DNA of 64,000 nt from Glandiceps talaboti (Eukaryota > Hemichordata > Enteropneusta > Spengelidae): positions 17,015,642 to 17,079,641 of the forward strand of contig NC_135556.1 in the NCBI RefSeq assembly GCF_964340395.1. The letters are read 5' to 3'. Numbering within the stretch: position 1 is the stretch's first letter; every line of letters starts with the position of its first letter. The notes under the pieces are model-generated. The model saw nothing but the letters and a program-made list of their open reading frames with translations. It did no database searches and was not told the origin of the DNA. This document shows positions 11,501-22,955 of the stretch, piece by piece. The position numbers and the translations under genes are program-made.

Positions 11501-14500
11501 AATAATATTGATTAGCAGCACAAGTTTTCTTCAATAACTTTGTGTGGATTTTTATGTGATCTTTACAGAAAAATGTCAAACTGGAACAAGATAATGAAAA
11601 CTTTCAACTTGAAAATAACAAGTTACGCCAGGAATTCTCAAACCGTTCACCATACAAGTGAGTATACTGAATATCCTACCTTTGTATTAAACAGGACACT
11701 TTTATCGAGACAGCATTATGACACTAACATTTCAGGTGTTACTTCATCAACGGCCTGGTGATAAACCTGATTTTGTTTTTACGACCTTATTATATTGGCG
11801 TCATGGAGCCTTCTATCATAACGATGGCAAACTGTAGAAACAACATGAAAGCTTTGTAAGCTGGGTACTTCTCACTGAAATAGTGCATGAAAGACAATTG
11901 AAGCGAACACATAAAGAGATATATGCATTTTCTTTGGTATGATTAATTGTACTGCATCTAACAGTGAACAATAATGTGTTTCTATTTTTTAATTGATTTT
12001 CTTTTTTTTAAAAAGAAGATATTTTTGGTGGAGAGGAAATTAAATGTTCACATCACACTTACCAAGGTGTTTCATTTCTCAATGGTACATATGTCACTGT
12101 CTTTGACAAAAGATGAGTAACTGATTAAAAAATTCAATTGTTTGAAGGGAGATACAACAATATTACAAATGCTAATGGATATATTATCTGGTTTGTTAAC
12201 CATTTTATCCTTTACTACTTTGAGTAATCACTGGTAGCTGTAACTTGAACTACATCTTTCAAAATTTTTATAGGCGGAAAAAAATATTTGTGTGTTTCCA
12301 ATAACATGGCCTCTGAAAATAAGGTAGATAGGTCAGGATTTTTATTTTATTGTATTTTATCTTTAGCATTTTAATTGTTTTTATTGTTGAAAAATATTGC
12401 TTCGGCCCATTGAAATGTCAGTCAGAATGTCCCTTCTGTGAAAGTCTGATGAAATATATACAGACATCACTGTGGAAAGAAAACAGACATACATGAAGGT
12501 TGAGAAGGCAAAGAATTTCTTAACTTTGTGTTTTCAATGTTAAAAAAATGTTTATGGTTGGCGACTTTAACTAGGGTCAATCAGGTTATCGGAAACACAT
12601 TTTTTTTTTATTTTGCCTTATATTTATTAATGTTGTTGCATTTGCTGAAGCATGCATGCATGATCACATTATATCACCATCCCACAAATTTACAGTTTGT
12701 TGATAAACCTGTTTATTCATGCTGTTTATACATTGACATCAAGCTAGTGTACATAGTACCATCAACAACTAGGAGAAGAGTCATTCAGCCGATTAGAAGC
12801 ATTAAACTCTTTCTAGTTAAACGTTAGTTTATTTTTCAACAAAGACTGAAAAAAATAGCTAAAATGTTACTGTTAGTTTCTAAGGCTTTACTGAGTGTGT
12901 AATGAAAACTTCAATAAATGTATTTATTTATATATTTAACTTTGACAAAAGTCAGACAGTCCAAACAGGTGACGAACACCTACATGTATAAACATGGACC
13001 CCAAAACAAATATACATAGAAATAAAAGACACCAGGCAAAAACTACAGTTACAATACAAATAAACGGAAACAGCTACAATTACATTAAACGACACTTTGT
13101 ACAATGACAAACTGACACCCAGGTACAGGGATTTGTGAGTATATGTGAGTGTGTAGTTTATTTAGTAAGTCATTGTAGGTGTATGTGTAGGAGTTACCAC
13201 CAGAAATGTACATTTTGTACATACATGTATGTAAATCAAGAAATGACCCGTCATCGGGAACAGTATGTCCTCTGAGCTACAACAAGCACATACTATGTTA
13301 TGAACCAAAAATCTAGATTTGAGAGATAATGACATAGACTCAATTGTTTTCCTAAAATTCATACATTGTACACACATTTGTTGTTTCTCATTCCAATTTG
13401 TTGTGTTTCTTGTTAACTTGACTAAATGTTGAATGTGAAACCATTATTCTAGTTTAGTCCTCTCTCTACCACTCAGAAATGTTTTTTGTTTGTGAACAAA
13501 AGAAAACACTATAAGTTGAGTAAAACAGGGTTAAGAAGTCACGATTTTTGGTGTTTATGCTGCATGGCATCATACATGAATCCTCAAAGTATGGCACTCA
13601 CAACAGCAGTGAGCTTCATTATATATAATGTATTCATAACCTGTAAAATAGAGAACACATTTAGCACTAGACGACCACAAAAACACCATTTATGACATAT
13701 GAAATTTCCATATAACTGTATCCCTCTCTGTAATTGTCACAATGGCAACATTTATGCCAATAAAATGAGGCCATTCTAATCAAAAATACAAAAATCTCCC
13801 TTGATCACATTTACTGGTGCACAAGATTAAATTCTGCAACACAACATAAAACCTTCAAAAGTTTTTCCTTGTTTAAGAACAGCAATATGATTTCTGATAC
13901 CTTGTCCTTTTCTTTCTTAAAAAAAGAAACTTTACTTACGAAAAACTAACTTCATTGAACATTTGACAAGGATTCACGTGTTCTATGGTAATAAACGAAC
14001 GTATTTCAATTTCAATAGGAAAATTTTCAGACTTTCACGTGGTTGAAAAGCCCGCCATTTCACTCGTACGTCAATAAAACATGTACAATGAGTTGTTTTG
14101 TTTGAATACATCCATCAAAACTTTGGAACAGTTTAACAAATAGAATTGATTTGTGTCTACTGCTAGGATTTAGATCATCCAGTGATGAGTCTAACCAATC
14201 CTCCTTCTCATTGATATTTACGGATTACTTGTTTTGTTTATTTTCTTTGGAGGAGATCTGTGCAACAAGTTTCTAAAGCCCTAAAGAGTTTATGCCCCTT
14301 TATTGCGTATCTATAGCTAGCCTCGCCTAAAGAACAGCTCAAGTGAAAGGCCCTGCTTGTGGCAATCAATACATGTTTTGTTGTAAATCCCTAATCACGG
14401 GTTGTGTCACTTTACATGTCACAATTATCCCTCATGCATTGAACATATCCACTAATTGATTTCTTACTGGGCAGTGTAACTTGTTACAATTTAATGAGGT

Positions 14501-17500
14501 TGTTTTTACCGCGCTCGTGTCTGATTGGTTTGGCACGTTGTAGCAACCTTACGCAATGCCGCAATTCATCGCAGTCAATGGGTAGATTGGACCACGTGGG
14601 ATACTAATTACATGAACATTCACAGGCGTAAAATTAATGTCACTTGAAAGAAAGTAACACCAGCTGGCTATTCACAACATCTTCCATAATGTATCATGTT
14701 TGGGTTTGTTATCACTTTGAATAATCCATACATCATCAAAGTATTTATGAGGGCTTCGTTCATAGAAACGTCAATTTTACATGGGTACAGTGTCACACAA
14801 AGTTTTCACTTTAAAAAAAATTCAACTTTGTAGATGTTAAAAAGTTTACATGACAACTTTAGAAGAACATTGAAACATTTATAATTTCATTCATTGTCAT
14901 TAACTCACACATATCTTTCTCTACATCAAAGGAAAAATCATTTAAAATTAAAGTGAAATGGATTTTTTTTTCCTATTTGAATTTTTTATTTATAAACATG
15001 ACGTTGATGACAAACATAAAAGCATTGTCTTTTTGAGACATAATTTCAGTTAGTTGTTAATAATTTGTTATACCTCTGTCACTTTATTCCTTATTTATAA
15101 AAATACTGAACCAACAAGTAAACAATAAATAAGTTAACAGATTGAGTAAGGCAACGTTTTTCATTAAACTTCAATGAACTGTTAATATTTAACCAAATTA
15201 ACATAATAATCATATGCTCTTGTCACCGGTAACTTTCATAAAATTAGAACTAGCTGGAGAAGATGTCAAATTTGCTGTTGTCTTTGTATGTAATCTCATC
15301 TTAATTTACTTGTAATAGGTTGATGAACTCAATAGATTTTATCTACTTACCGCCATTTATAACACAAACCCTAGTCACATGGTTGACGTCCAAGCATCTC
15401 CAAACTTCCATATGTGGATACAAGTGATCCCATTCTGTTGAATTCCAGTATTTAAAACAGCTAAGAATTCATCAAATGAAAGAAAGACTGAAACAATTCA
15501 CATAATTTGTCTGATGTTAAGTACACTGTTAAATTTTAAGTGTTCTTTTAGAGGTGTCTAGCCGCCTTTTCTTTCCTTTGTCTATTATCTGTGTAATCAC
15601 AACATGTATTGTGGTCTGTAGTACACTATCCTGGTAGTTAATGAATAAATAATTATAATGAATAAAGTACCACCAACCATTGAGCTGGAAATTCTCATTG
15701 TATTCATCCAGCCAAGAAAGCCACTGACCATAATACAAAGGTGCCCGTCATTGCTTGATATTTTGAAGTGTTAAGTGTTGCCTACTTCAGCATTTTTGTT
15801 CTTCCAGTATTTGTTGATATGCTGTCTTTGAGTTGTTTTGTCATATCATCACATTTATTTTAGCATGGTTTAGCACTTCAAAACATTATCTTTCTATTGT
15901 GAAAACAACAAACAAAACTCTCTTAAATATTTTAATATGTTTACTGGGATACTGGCGGTAAATTCAAATGTCTTTTGAGTCTGAACAGGCATGACAAATG
16001 AATGAGTTGCAACACAACAACTGAGCAAAATGAATAAGAGATGGCTCAGTTTAATAAATAAATAGAAAGTCAGAGACAAAACAAAATGCACCCCATTAAT
16101 TTATAAAGTGGCTCCTAATCACATAAGAAGTGGTGAATAAATTATTATTATAAATAATATAGATATGGTTAATCTGGTTTCTGGATCTTCCAAAGTTTGG
16201 CCAAAGGTGGTTTTCTTTTCATCAACATAATGTAAATAATGAATAAATAAAAGTAAACAAGTCAACAAAAAAAGGGTTGCTGCTGCTTAAGCCTTTTTCT
16301 ATGACTGTTAGAATAGTGAATAAATAATTATTATAAATAAAATACCAACAAATGCAAAGAGTTGGAAATGTTCCAACACAGATGGGTTAGTTCATGGTGT
16401 TTCTTATTTGTCAAGAAGGAATAAATAAATAAATAAATACAATTGAGTAAACGAAATATAGACCCCCTCTAGAACTACTTATTAGAAATACTAAATAAAC
16501 AATTATCATCAATATTAATTCACACAAATGGACTGAGTTCGATTCTTTCCAATCCATGCCTTCAGTAGAAGGAAAGGTTATTGCAACAGATTAAAATTTT
16601 TGTAACTTCTTATGTATAAATTGTAAATGTGAATGTATCACTCAAGAAATATGAAGACTTTAATTCGCCCACTTCAAATATTGACTTTCCAAAAGTATAC
16701 TTTCATCAAGTTACAAAGTCTAACTTTAGACACCATTTTTGTATCTAATTGAATGCTTACCTAAAACTCATCAAATGTTGATTGGTGTCTGGATGCGAGC
16801 GTAATGGTAAAATCACCCTATAGGCTATAGCATTGTTTTTTAATGGTAGAAATTTGTGTTTTCCCATGGTAAAATACATTATGTAAATAGGGATTTCTTG
16901 ATACACCTAGTAGTTATCACATCAAATCATTCATTTACTTTGCCTTAAATACAGTGCTACAGATCTAGTGATGGTTAACATATTCCCAGTAAGAAGAATT
17001 GCAAATTTCTATGTTACTCTTCATATGAAACAAAAATACAGAAAAATTAAAGAAATATACTTTTAGTCCCCACCCCTTTCTTATCAATTTCACAATCTTA
17101 CAAATTTGTGTGTTGGCACACCCAAAATAAATGTTTTGAAATCTACTCTAATGATTTCTTCTCATTCTTTCAATGGATAACCTTGTAATCTTGTAAAGTA
17201 ATCTGAAGCATATTTAAAAACACTATCATTTACTGGATACTTTCATAATAAAAAATTTGTATCACTACCACCTACACAAATTATGTTATGCACCAAAAAT
17301 AAGTTTGTTTTCATTATTTCAACTGTTTTACCTAGCCCATATTCCAATTCTTTTCTAAATATTTAAGTGTCAGATAATTTTCAAACAATCTCACTCACAA
17401 GTTAGGGGGAGCACCCCCGGTAAATGATTGTATTCTGAATAGACATATTGATTGGTCTTACCCAATACTTCATATGTACACCTATCCCACACGATGTTCT

Positions 17501-20343
17501 CACCCTACTACCACTTTCCCTCTTTCATTAAAAATGTAAACAAGTGGTACAACCGATATTTTAAAAATTAAGCAAAATAGATTATCTTTCTAGTCTGAAG
17601 ACTGTTGGAGTCTTATTAAAATTTATATGAGAATTGTCACCTCTGTTGTATAATAGTCATCTGTCTTGGTTACCTTTGTTTGCCTTTGTGTCTTGTCTTG
17701 TGTTGTCGTATTTCTGAAATGGAAACACACGTTAAAAAAACCCTAAATAAATCATCCTAATAAATAAAAAACTATCAGGGTTAACTGACAAAGATGTAAG
17801 AAATTTGCAAAAGCGTGAACCCAGGGATAATGATCAGAATTAGCAGAAGAGAAAGAATTCACAGTATATGTTGTGCATTACATACTTTAAACACAATGAC
17901 ACGACAATTCTGCCATGTGTACCTTTTTAATGTATTAATGAAGTATAATTAGAACCGATGGTCTGAGGTCAAATGCCAAGGGGAAAAACATGCCATCATA
18001 TAAAATATAGATACATTAATAACTAAAGTTAGCCAAAAATAATCTGTAAAGTATAAATTCTTCATTTCTGTTTCAAAGAAAACTTGAATAGCATTATTGA
18101 TAATTTAGAATTAAAGTAAAGGAACAACGTAAAATGTGATATGATAATTATATTATTTTGCACGTATTCTTGAAAATAGGCTGTTCTGCCAGTGTGAAAA
18201 TCCTGCAGCCAAAACAATCTACCAAGTTAATCGATTTGCCTTTTAACAGCCGCTAGTGTGTGACATATTGTAAAAAAGAATGTATGCACTAGTAATAATT
18301 TCAAAATATCAAATGTTAGTTACTCTGTGTTTTGGCAGACTTGTCTCCTTTTATTTGAAAGTGAATGTCTAGTTTTAGTGTTTTTACATGTATAATAAAA
18401 TTGTATCAGTCTCATTGATTAAGTATGTTAGTCTATATACACTGGTGTTTGCTCTTTGGTCAGACACATCAATAATTGTATCATGGGTTCAATCTATTTT
18501 CTGGTTTCATTTCTGTTACAAATCTAAAACAACTAAGTATCACACCAAGTTGATTTGATGTTCAGTTTTCCAATTTCAAGAGTCCCCAAATATACAAATA
18601 AAAAAAAAGTGACTATCACTTTGTTGGTTCATTTATTAACCCCCCATTGAATGTCACATGCACAGGTATGGAAGATATACAGTGGCCGCCCAACAAACCA
18701 AACTTGAGCAGTATGAGCGGGAAATAAAACAGCTTAAACGAGCCTTGAAAACCAGTGATGATTACATTGATGAACTGGAAGTAGAATTAGAAAAGTTGAA
18801 GAAGTCTGGTGGATATTCACAGTCACAGAATAAATCAACCAACAGAGCTGTCAAGAATGATGAACAGGACCGTAACTTGTCTTCATCATCAGGCATCAAC
18901 TCTATGTCTACAGAGAATTCACACCAAAACATCTCTGATCCTGCCAGCAGTAGTCAGCAGTATGACCATTATAATCACTGGTCAGAGAGAAGAAAATTAC
19001 CAGATTTGAGAAAACTTACAGCAGCAGTGTCTGAGGATGATCATAAAGATAAAGATAGCTATACTGAGCAGAGTTCACTGAGTCTTGAGCAACCAACTCC
19101 CATGACACCGGCTTCATTCTTGAGTCGCCTGTCCCTAGACAAATCAAGCGATAAAAGTATTAACTATAAAACTTCATCTACACCCATCGAACCCAGTGAC
19201 CTAATCAGGGAAACATTAGAATCCACCAACAGTAAGAGTTCATCCCGTCGACGCCTCAACTTTGATGATGATTCTAGGTATAGAGTAGGTTTGGAAAGTA
19301 GTGGGTTCTGGGCTTCGTGTCAATCTGATAATAATTCAGTAGTTTCTTCTCAAGTGCCAAATGACAGCTTTCAACTAGAACAACCCAATGACATGAGCAG
19401 TGTAGGTGGTGATTTTGATGGAACACTAACAACAACAGAATTTGAAGACTGTACCCGATTAATGGCAGAGGCAGCCAGGAGAGTTGAACAAAGAAGATTT
19501 GATAGCAGTGATAGTGATCATTCCAACACACGATACTCAGATACGATGAGTAGCGATGCTGTGCAGCAAGATCTCTATGTGCAAAACACCATGTCTGGAA
19601 GTTTAAGCTTAAGTCAGTTACAGAATTCAGTTCCCTTCCCAAGTAGGCCAGAGTCTACTCCAGGGTTTTTGTACGATAAGCAATATTCAAGTCAACATAC
19701 CTCATCTACTGATAATTTCTTGAATGTACAAAGACCAAAGTCTGCACCAGGACTAGGTGAACCAAGACCAAATGCCTTGAATGTGCCTCTCCAGTCTGGC
19801 ACTTGTAACAGCATAACTTTTGACACTGTAACATCTAATATTTGGAAACCGCTTGGAGGCAGTTATCCAAATATAGCAAGATATAACCAACCAAAGAGTG
19901 CAGCTACTGCATCATCAAATTCCTCTGATCAAGCCCATTTCATGCCTTCCCCAGTCAGACAACTGTGGCCTGTCAGTCATAACAACAGATCATATACTGG
20001 AAACATGACAGACACTGCCCCACCGGGCTATCCGCAGATGCCATTTTCTACCAATTCATCAGCTCTAAGTACATCAAACTACAATAGAGCTGTTGGATCA
20101 GTCAGCTACCCCAAACCAATCGGACACATGCCCCAGTTCCGATCCTGCAACAACTCAGTCTTACCCCAGCCTCTCCGAGCCATGCATCATCTACCAACCG
20201 ATATACATGTTGTCACACAGACTACATATGCGGGTCTGGTTGACAATAGGAAACGAAAACCTGAAATGTTCACTTCTCAAGGCTTTAACAATCTCCAAGA
20301 ACCAACTGGATGCTACAGTCCAGCAAAGACAAAGAAACTGTAA
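2402..20343 (+). CDS. OBI1: OBI1 / RNF219-like E3 ubiquitin ligase, 5 visible exons, 5' partial
   Basis: Spliced coding region: 2402-2537, 3634-3731, 9319-9570, 11569-11657 and 18666-20343. The exons join in phase to 2253 nt, 750 residues plus TAA; human OBI1 is about 726. OBI1 is a nuclear RING E3 ligase that dimerises, binds the origin recognition complex and multi-mono-ubiquitylates ORC3 and ORC5 to promote origin firing (known for the human protein). Seen here: the RING C-terminal part (VRQPVVCRNQHVFC, then CPTC), a coiled coil over exons 3-6, the block GRYTVAAQQTKLEQYERE matching human GRFAVAALQSKVEQYERE, NRSPYKYGRY matching NRSPQKFGRF, a GFW motif, and a basic tail with NRKRKPE and SPAKTKK. 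The first two RING cysteines are not in any visible exon, so exon 1 should lie upstream of the window. Identity is very likely; it rests on remembered human sequence, not a database search. Confidence 0.95.
3131..3245. repeat. (ATAC)n microsatellite
   Basis: A tract of ATAC tetranucleotides with two ACTCGC interruptions near the start and a GTACACAC break at the end. It produces open frames on both strands (Tyr-Ile-His-Thr and Met-Tyr-Val-Cys runs) that are not genes. Confidence 0.95.
3290..3400 (-). mobile_element. Probable truncated LINE 3' end
   Basis: Read on the minus strand, the segment has a cttggaaagcaaatttcatg block followed by atgatgaataaagtattgct and a short TACTAC run. Many animal CR1/L2/RTE-type LINEs end this way: an AATTTC-rich 3' UTR, AATAAAG, then a short simple repeat. 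No reverse transcriptase frame remains. The family assignment is by resemblance only. Confidence 0.4.
3634..3731 (+). CDS. OBI1: OBI1 exon 3: post-RING linker and start of coiled coil
   Basis: The acceptor is ttccccaaag ending at 3633 and the donor is a strong gtaagt at 3732. The first two bases complete a Gly codon begun in exon 2, giving the Gly-Gly seen in human OBI1. The exon ends in IRKARFDVLYQDYE, which aligns with human VRKHLRKTRLELLHKEYE. The exit phase is 0. Confidence 0.92.
5125..5250. mobile_element. Foldback / MITE-like inverted repeat, about 125 bp
   Basis: Two arms of about 55-60 bp are near-perfect inverted complements. The left starts at GTGCATG and runs through CCACAGGTACTCGAATCAAT; the right holds ATTGATTCGAGTACCTGTGG and ends in TGCATGC. 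The inner arms are A/T runs and a TATATAAATAA-like centre. Transcribed as part of OBI1 intron 3 it would form one long hairpin. No clear target-site duplication is seen. It could be a short palindromic MITE or a hairpin RNA source. Confidence 0.7.
5320..5710. repeat. Degenerate minisatellite, about 45-55 bp unit
   Basis: Roughly seven diverged units, each with a core like TATGCATAATT, then TGTGTACCCCCTC or TGTATCACTCACCC, then CA-rich ACACACTCACAC. Unit length alternates, so copies resemble a higher-order pair. Confidence 0.75.
6879..7375. repeat. Minisatellite, about 71-bp unit, 7 copies
   Basis: Seven successive units share TACCTACTCACCACCCTTAA, then AAACACAGACCATGTCTCCT, then TTTGAAATAAAGTTCATCCC. 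They differ by scattered substitutions and small indels. On the minus strand each unit reads through a short open stretch (core YFKGDMVCVFVKGG) into GTGAGTAGGTAAG, which resembles a splice donor. The frame is not kept in all copies, so I call it a repeat rather than exons. Confidence 0.9.
7385..7580. repeat. Two diverged copies of a 65-100 bp segment
   Basis: Both copies begin with (A/T)TGTCAGAA(T/A)C, continue through a CATA(C/T)(A/T)TGTGT block and end with GCAAGGTTTACAACCA (7469-7484 and about 7564-7579). They abut the 71-bp array and may be older flanking duplication. Confidence 0.55.
8201..8790. repeat. Minisatellite, about 60-70 bp unit, 9 copies
   Basis: Each unit contains TTCTGATTTGATGACACATC, then TTAGTAA, then a pyrimidine block CACCCACCCCTCCCCCAGAT and GCCATAGACTATG. 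Nine TTCTGAT-type starts are seen (about 8249, 8317, 8393, 8466, 8529, 8587, 8647, 8707, 8765), with a partial unit before the first. The right-hand copies are most alike. Confidence 0.9.
9319..9570 (+). CDS. OBI1: OBI1 exon 4: coiled-coil segment
   Basis: The acceptor is tcttccaccag ending at 9318. It encodes 84 residues beginning NEIQRLESQIEVLQKQNKGL, then a short Ser/Lys-rich linker, then LEDATRMYESIKNDMDQLKE, which matches human RTANEIYEKVKDDVDKLKE. The donor is inferred at GAG/gtgcag (9571), weak at positions +3 to +5. It is chosen because it keeps phase 0, and because the residues from LKE to NRSP then number 24, the same as in human OBI1 as I recall it. Reading on without splicing gives VQD and a TAA at 9580-9582. 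Confidence 0.9.
9571..11568 (+). other. OBI1 intron 4
   Basis: Runs from the weak gtgcag donor to the ctttacag acceptor. The sequence is unique. An 18-bp perfect palindrome (CAAGGAATT/AATTCCTTG) at 11462-11479 lies about 90 bp before the acceptor. No other gene is seen. Confidence 0.8.
11569..11657 (+). CDS. OBI1: OBI1 exon 5: coiled-coil segment
   Basis: The acceptor is ctttacag ending at 11568 and the donor is a good gtgagt at 11658. It encodes KNVKLEQDNENFQLENNK, LRQEF and SNRSPY, then AA, the first two bases of a Lys codon finished in exon 6. The NRSP block is invariant with human OBI1. The phase-2 exit joins exactly to exon 6 (AA plus G). Confidence 0.92.
12900..13380 (-). mobile_element. 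Possible decayed LINE 3' end
   Basis: On the minus strand the segment passes from a short open frame into a T/G-rich 3' UTR-like tract (GTCTGACTTTTGTCAAAG) and ends in ATATATAAATAAATACATTT, an AATA-type tail typical of non-LTR elements. There is no recognisable reverse transcriptase domain and only this copy in the window, so the call is weak. Confidence 0.35.
13975..14600. promoter_or_regulatory. Intronic E-box cluster with YY1-like and CCAAT motifs
   Basis: CACGTG occurs at 13975-13980, 14036-14041 and 14593-14598. A YY1-type GCCCGCCATTTC lies at about 14050-14061. ATTGG (CCAAT on the minus strand) lies at 14524 and 14586. CpG is locally more frequent than in the rest of the intron. This could be an enhancer or an internal promoter; no initiator-TATA pair stands out. 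Confidence 0.4.
15640..16560. repeat. Degenerate AT-rich repeat, about 175-180 bp spacing
   Basis: Related blocks begin near 15640, 16132, 16317 and 16490. Each has (A/T)GAATAAATAATTATTATAA or a variant, then a GAG(T/C)TGGAAAT- or TCTTTCCAA-like part. The last three blocks are spaced about 173-185 bp. A short (AAAT)n tract lies at 16421-16440. Divergence is high. Confidence 0.5.
18666..20343 (+). CDS. OBI1: OBI1 exon 6: last coiled coil, disordered tail, C-terminus
   Basis: The acceptor is cacatgcacag ending at 18665, and TAA is at 20341-20343. An ATG at 18658 opens the same frame but lies in the intron and is not a start. The exon begins with about 45 residues of charged heptad-like coiled coil (to about 18800). 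A long Ser/Thr/Asn/Gln-rich, probably disordered tail follows. Islands shared with human OBI1 are a TPMTPASFLSRLSLD patch (about 19100-19140, human PCTPLSLSCLQLSTP), RRRLNFDDD (from 19246, human LRKLVFDDF), and GFW (19303-19311, human GFWDCC). The end has NRKRKPE and SPAKTKKL, a likely nuclear localisation signal overlapping an SPxK kinase site. This single exon holds about three quarters of the protein seen here. Confidence 0.95.
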
Positions 20344-20620
20344 AGAGCTTAACAAAATTAACGAACTGCAATAGATAAGTAAACTGTCTATGATAAATGA
20401 CCTTTCATAAATATTTATGATACAGCCTTGTGTGAAATGAATCCACACATTAATATCCATATTTTAATTTTGTACTTACTTTGACATAGGACTGTCAAAA
20501 TAAGGCCAGCGTATTCTTGATTCAATTTAGTCTTTACAATTCTGACATGCTGTTTTTCCTTTATGCTTAGCATTTTATTCTTTGAATAAAGAACTCTACA
20601 ATATTTTTTTTTTATTTCAT
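20344..20620 (+). terminator. OBI1 3' UTR and polyadenylation signal
   Basis: AATAAA lies at 20585-20590, about 240 bases past the stop. It is followed by a long T run and then a GT-rich stretch (attttgtgtcatgttttgac) that suits a downstream processing element. A second AATAAA at 20706-20711 is an alternative. The choice between them is inference. Confidence 0.65.
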
Positions 20621-21351
20621 TTTTATTTTGTGTCATGTTTTGACTTTACTTCTAGTACTCTCAACTTTGTTGAATTGATTAAGAAAGTAATTGCAATTGA
20701 AGACTAATAAATGAATATGAATAATGATAATAATAATTGCACCAGTACAATATGTTTTGAATTTATGGAATACTGATATATTTTGTACATCCTTCATACT
20801 TTTGCTGGTAAAAAGTAACCCTTTTGTACTATTTATTGTTGATTAACTGAAATTAAGTTAATCCTAATTCAAATTATTTGTAGTTTGCTATGTTGACTGT
20901 GAAACATTTAATTTTGCTAACAATGTTACATTGTATCAGTGTTGTTGTGTGTGTCATATATATATTTGATGATGTAAAGAGTAAAAAAAAACCCAGAACA
21001 ATTAAAGAAAGAGTGAATTCTTTATTCTATTCAATTTGTAATATGTAGACATGGACATTTTTTGAGTGACAATATTGTTATGAAATCTATGCTTCTATGT
21101 ATATATATATATCTGAAATACCAGATGATGTGTAAATAAGAATTAGAAAATAAATTCCCCCAAAAATTCAGTGAAACCTTGTGGCCTGGTAGAGAAAGTG
21201 GGGTTTTTTCAGACTTCACTGCTCTTGAGTGTATTTGTGTCAGATTATCAGATGTTATGAAAATTACTATGAAACATGATTTATTAGGTATGTTGCTGTA
21301 TATTGGTGTGAAATATTTGAGAAAAATGTACTATTATGGCAATTTATACTT

Positions 21352-21399
21352 GTGTGTGTGTGTGTCTTTGTTTGTTTGTTTGTTTGTTTGTTTGTTTGC
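21352..21399. repeat. (GT)n then (TTTG)n microsatellite
   Basis: A short GT dinucleotide run passes directly into about eight TTTG units. Confidence 0.9.
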
Positions 21400-22955
21400 G
21401 AGTAAAATATATACCGATTGACAATGCTAGGGATGTGAAGTCATTTCAGGTCTATGCAAGACCATCTTTTCCAGTATAATTTAAAAGTCAGAAGTCTATA
21501 AAACTCGCAAAATACGAAAAAAGGCGACATAACGCATCATAATAGCCGCTTTTGACGGTATATACATTTCTGTAATGGAATTGACACGAAAAAACATAGT
21601 AAAATCATGTACATGAAATTTTGCATGGGTTTGGTTTGACATGCTACGCTACTAAGACTTTTACACACTACCTCTAGAGGCTTTGATTTGCCTGTATTTT
21701 GGTCAGGAAATCATTGATATTAAAGGGTGAATCATCATGCTCCACTAGTTTATTTTCTCAACCGGCATTATTTCCGTCTGAACAGTTACAAATGATGATG
21801 AACTGACTCGTTAATTTATAAGGAAGTCCCAAGTGCAGCTTTGGCAAAGTCTCGTCGTTTCATACCTGTGTGCTATGCAAATAAGAAGTCCCCTTGGACT
21901 GCTTTGTCACTGTTACTCCTCTCAACAAACCGTCATGAATTCAACATTGTCAACGAATCGTGTCTCTCCATGAATAGATTCAGTATTAAACTTAACAGAA
22001 AAAAACGTGAATGTCCTGTTTTTTTTTCAACAAAAAAATTAGTGTCGATTTTTTACTCCCAGCGTTGAACTTTAGGATTATATTGACTATAGAGTGTATA
22101 CATTATGTGATAGACAACTTTCTGTATATGGATTTTGCACATTCATGTACTTTCAATTCCTCTTCATCCAGTTCTTTGAAGAAAAAAATACTTCTGTGGG
22201 AAGACACTCGCAAAACGTGTATTTAAGCCATTTTTTCTCGGTATCGGCGAAAAATAGTATTTTCTTTGGCAACCTTGCCTATAATATAGGTGTTTAGTAT
22301 AACATGTTAGGCAAACGTTTCGTTAATTATTTAAGACCAGAGAATTCACATGGTGATACATTTCTGGTACTTACAAGTATTATTATGAGTGAATTTCAAA
22401 TAGGGTAGATTTTACCGCGAGGGTTGTATCCTAATTAATAATTCAACCAGATTTACCCATTACGCAACATGGGAGACGTCCAATTCTTTTCAAGCTCAGT
22501 GTTTCGAATATACACTATAACAAACTTGAGTAAAATCAATCTCTTTGTTCCTCTCTGAACTCAGACTTTTTGACAAGGCCTGTTACTCCGTTTTTATCAA
22601 ACAGACAACATTATAACAACTGGGTATCTTGTAGAGAAAAAGAGTGATAAACAGAAAAAAAGAGTATATTTTATTATTTAAATTTCGAGATTGAACTTTC
22701 AGCTCAAAATAAAGGGTGGAATAATTTGTACGTCTACAGACGTGTAGCCATCGCATGACATCTGCGAGGAAAATTAATATCTATAAGCATAGTATTACTC
22801 ACAAACCGATTACGAGGATTATGAAAGCTGCAGTATTCCTTAAAAGAAAGCAGACGGTTCATGTGCCCCAAATATCTGTTCGTGCAACTTTTCTACAACA
22901 GATTACACTAGCTTTCCACTTCGCAAATCAATACAGATGTGCACAAAATTCATTT

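Larger units (their letters stand above)
11658..18665 (+). other. OBI1 intron 5
   Basis: A 7-kb intron bounded by gtgagt and gcacag. It contains a probable reverse-orientation LINE tail (12900-13380), a promoter-like patch with three CACGTG boxes (13975-14600) and a degenerate AT-rich repeat (15640-16560). No coding exon was recognised. Confidence 0.85.

Noticed and set aside
18658-18665. ATG opening the exon 6 frame as an independent start
   Set aside because: It lies in the intron before a clear acceptor (cacag at 18665). The frame joins exactly to exon 5 to restore KYGRY.
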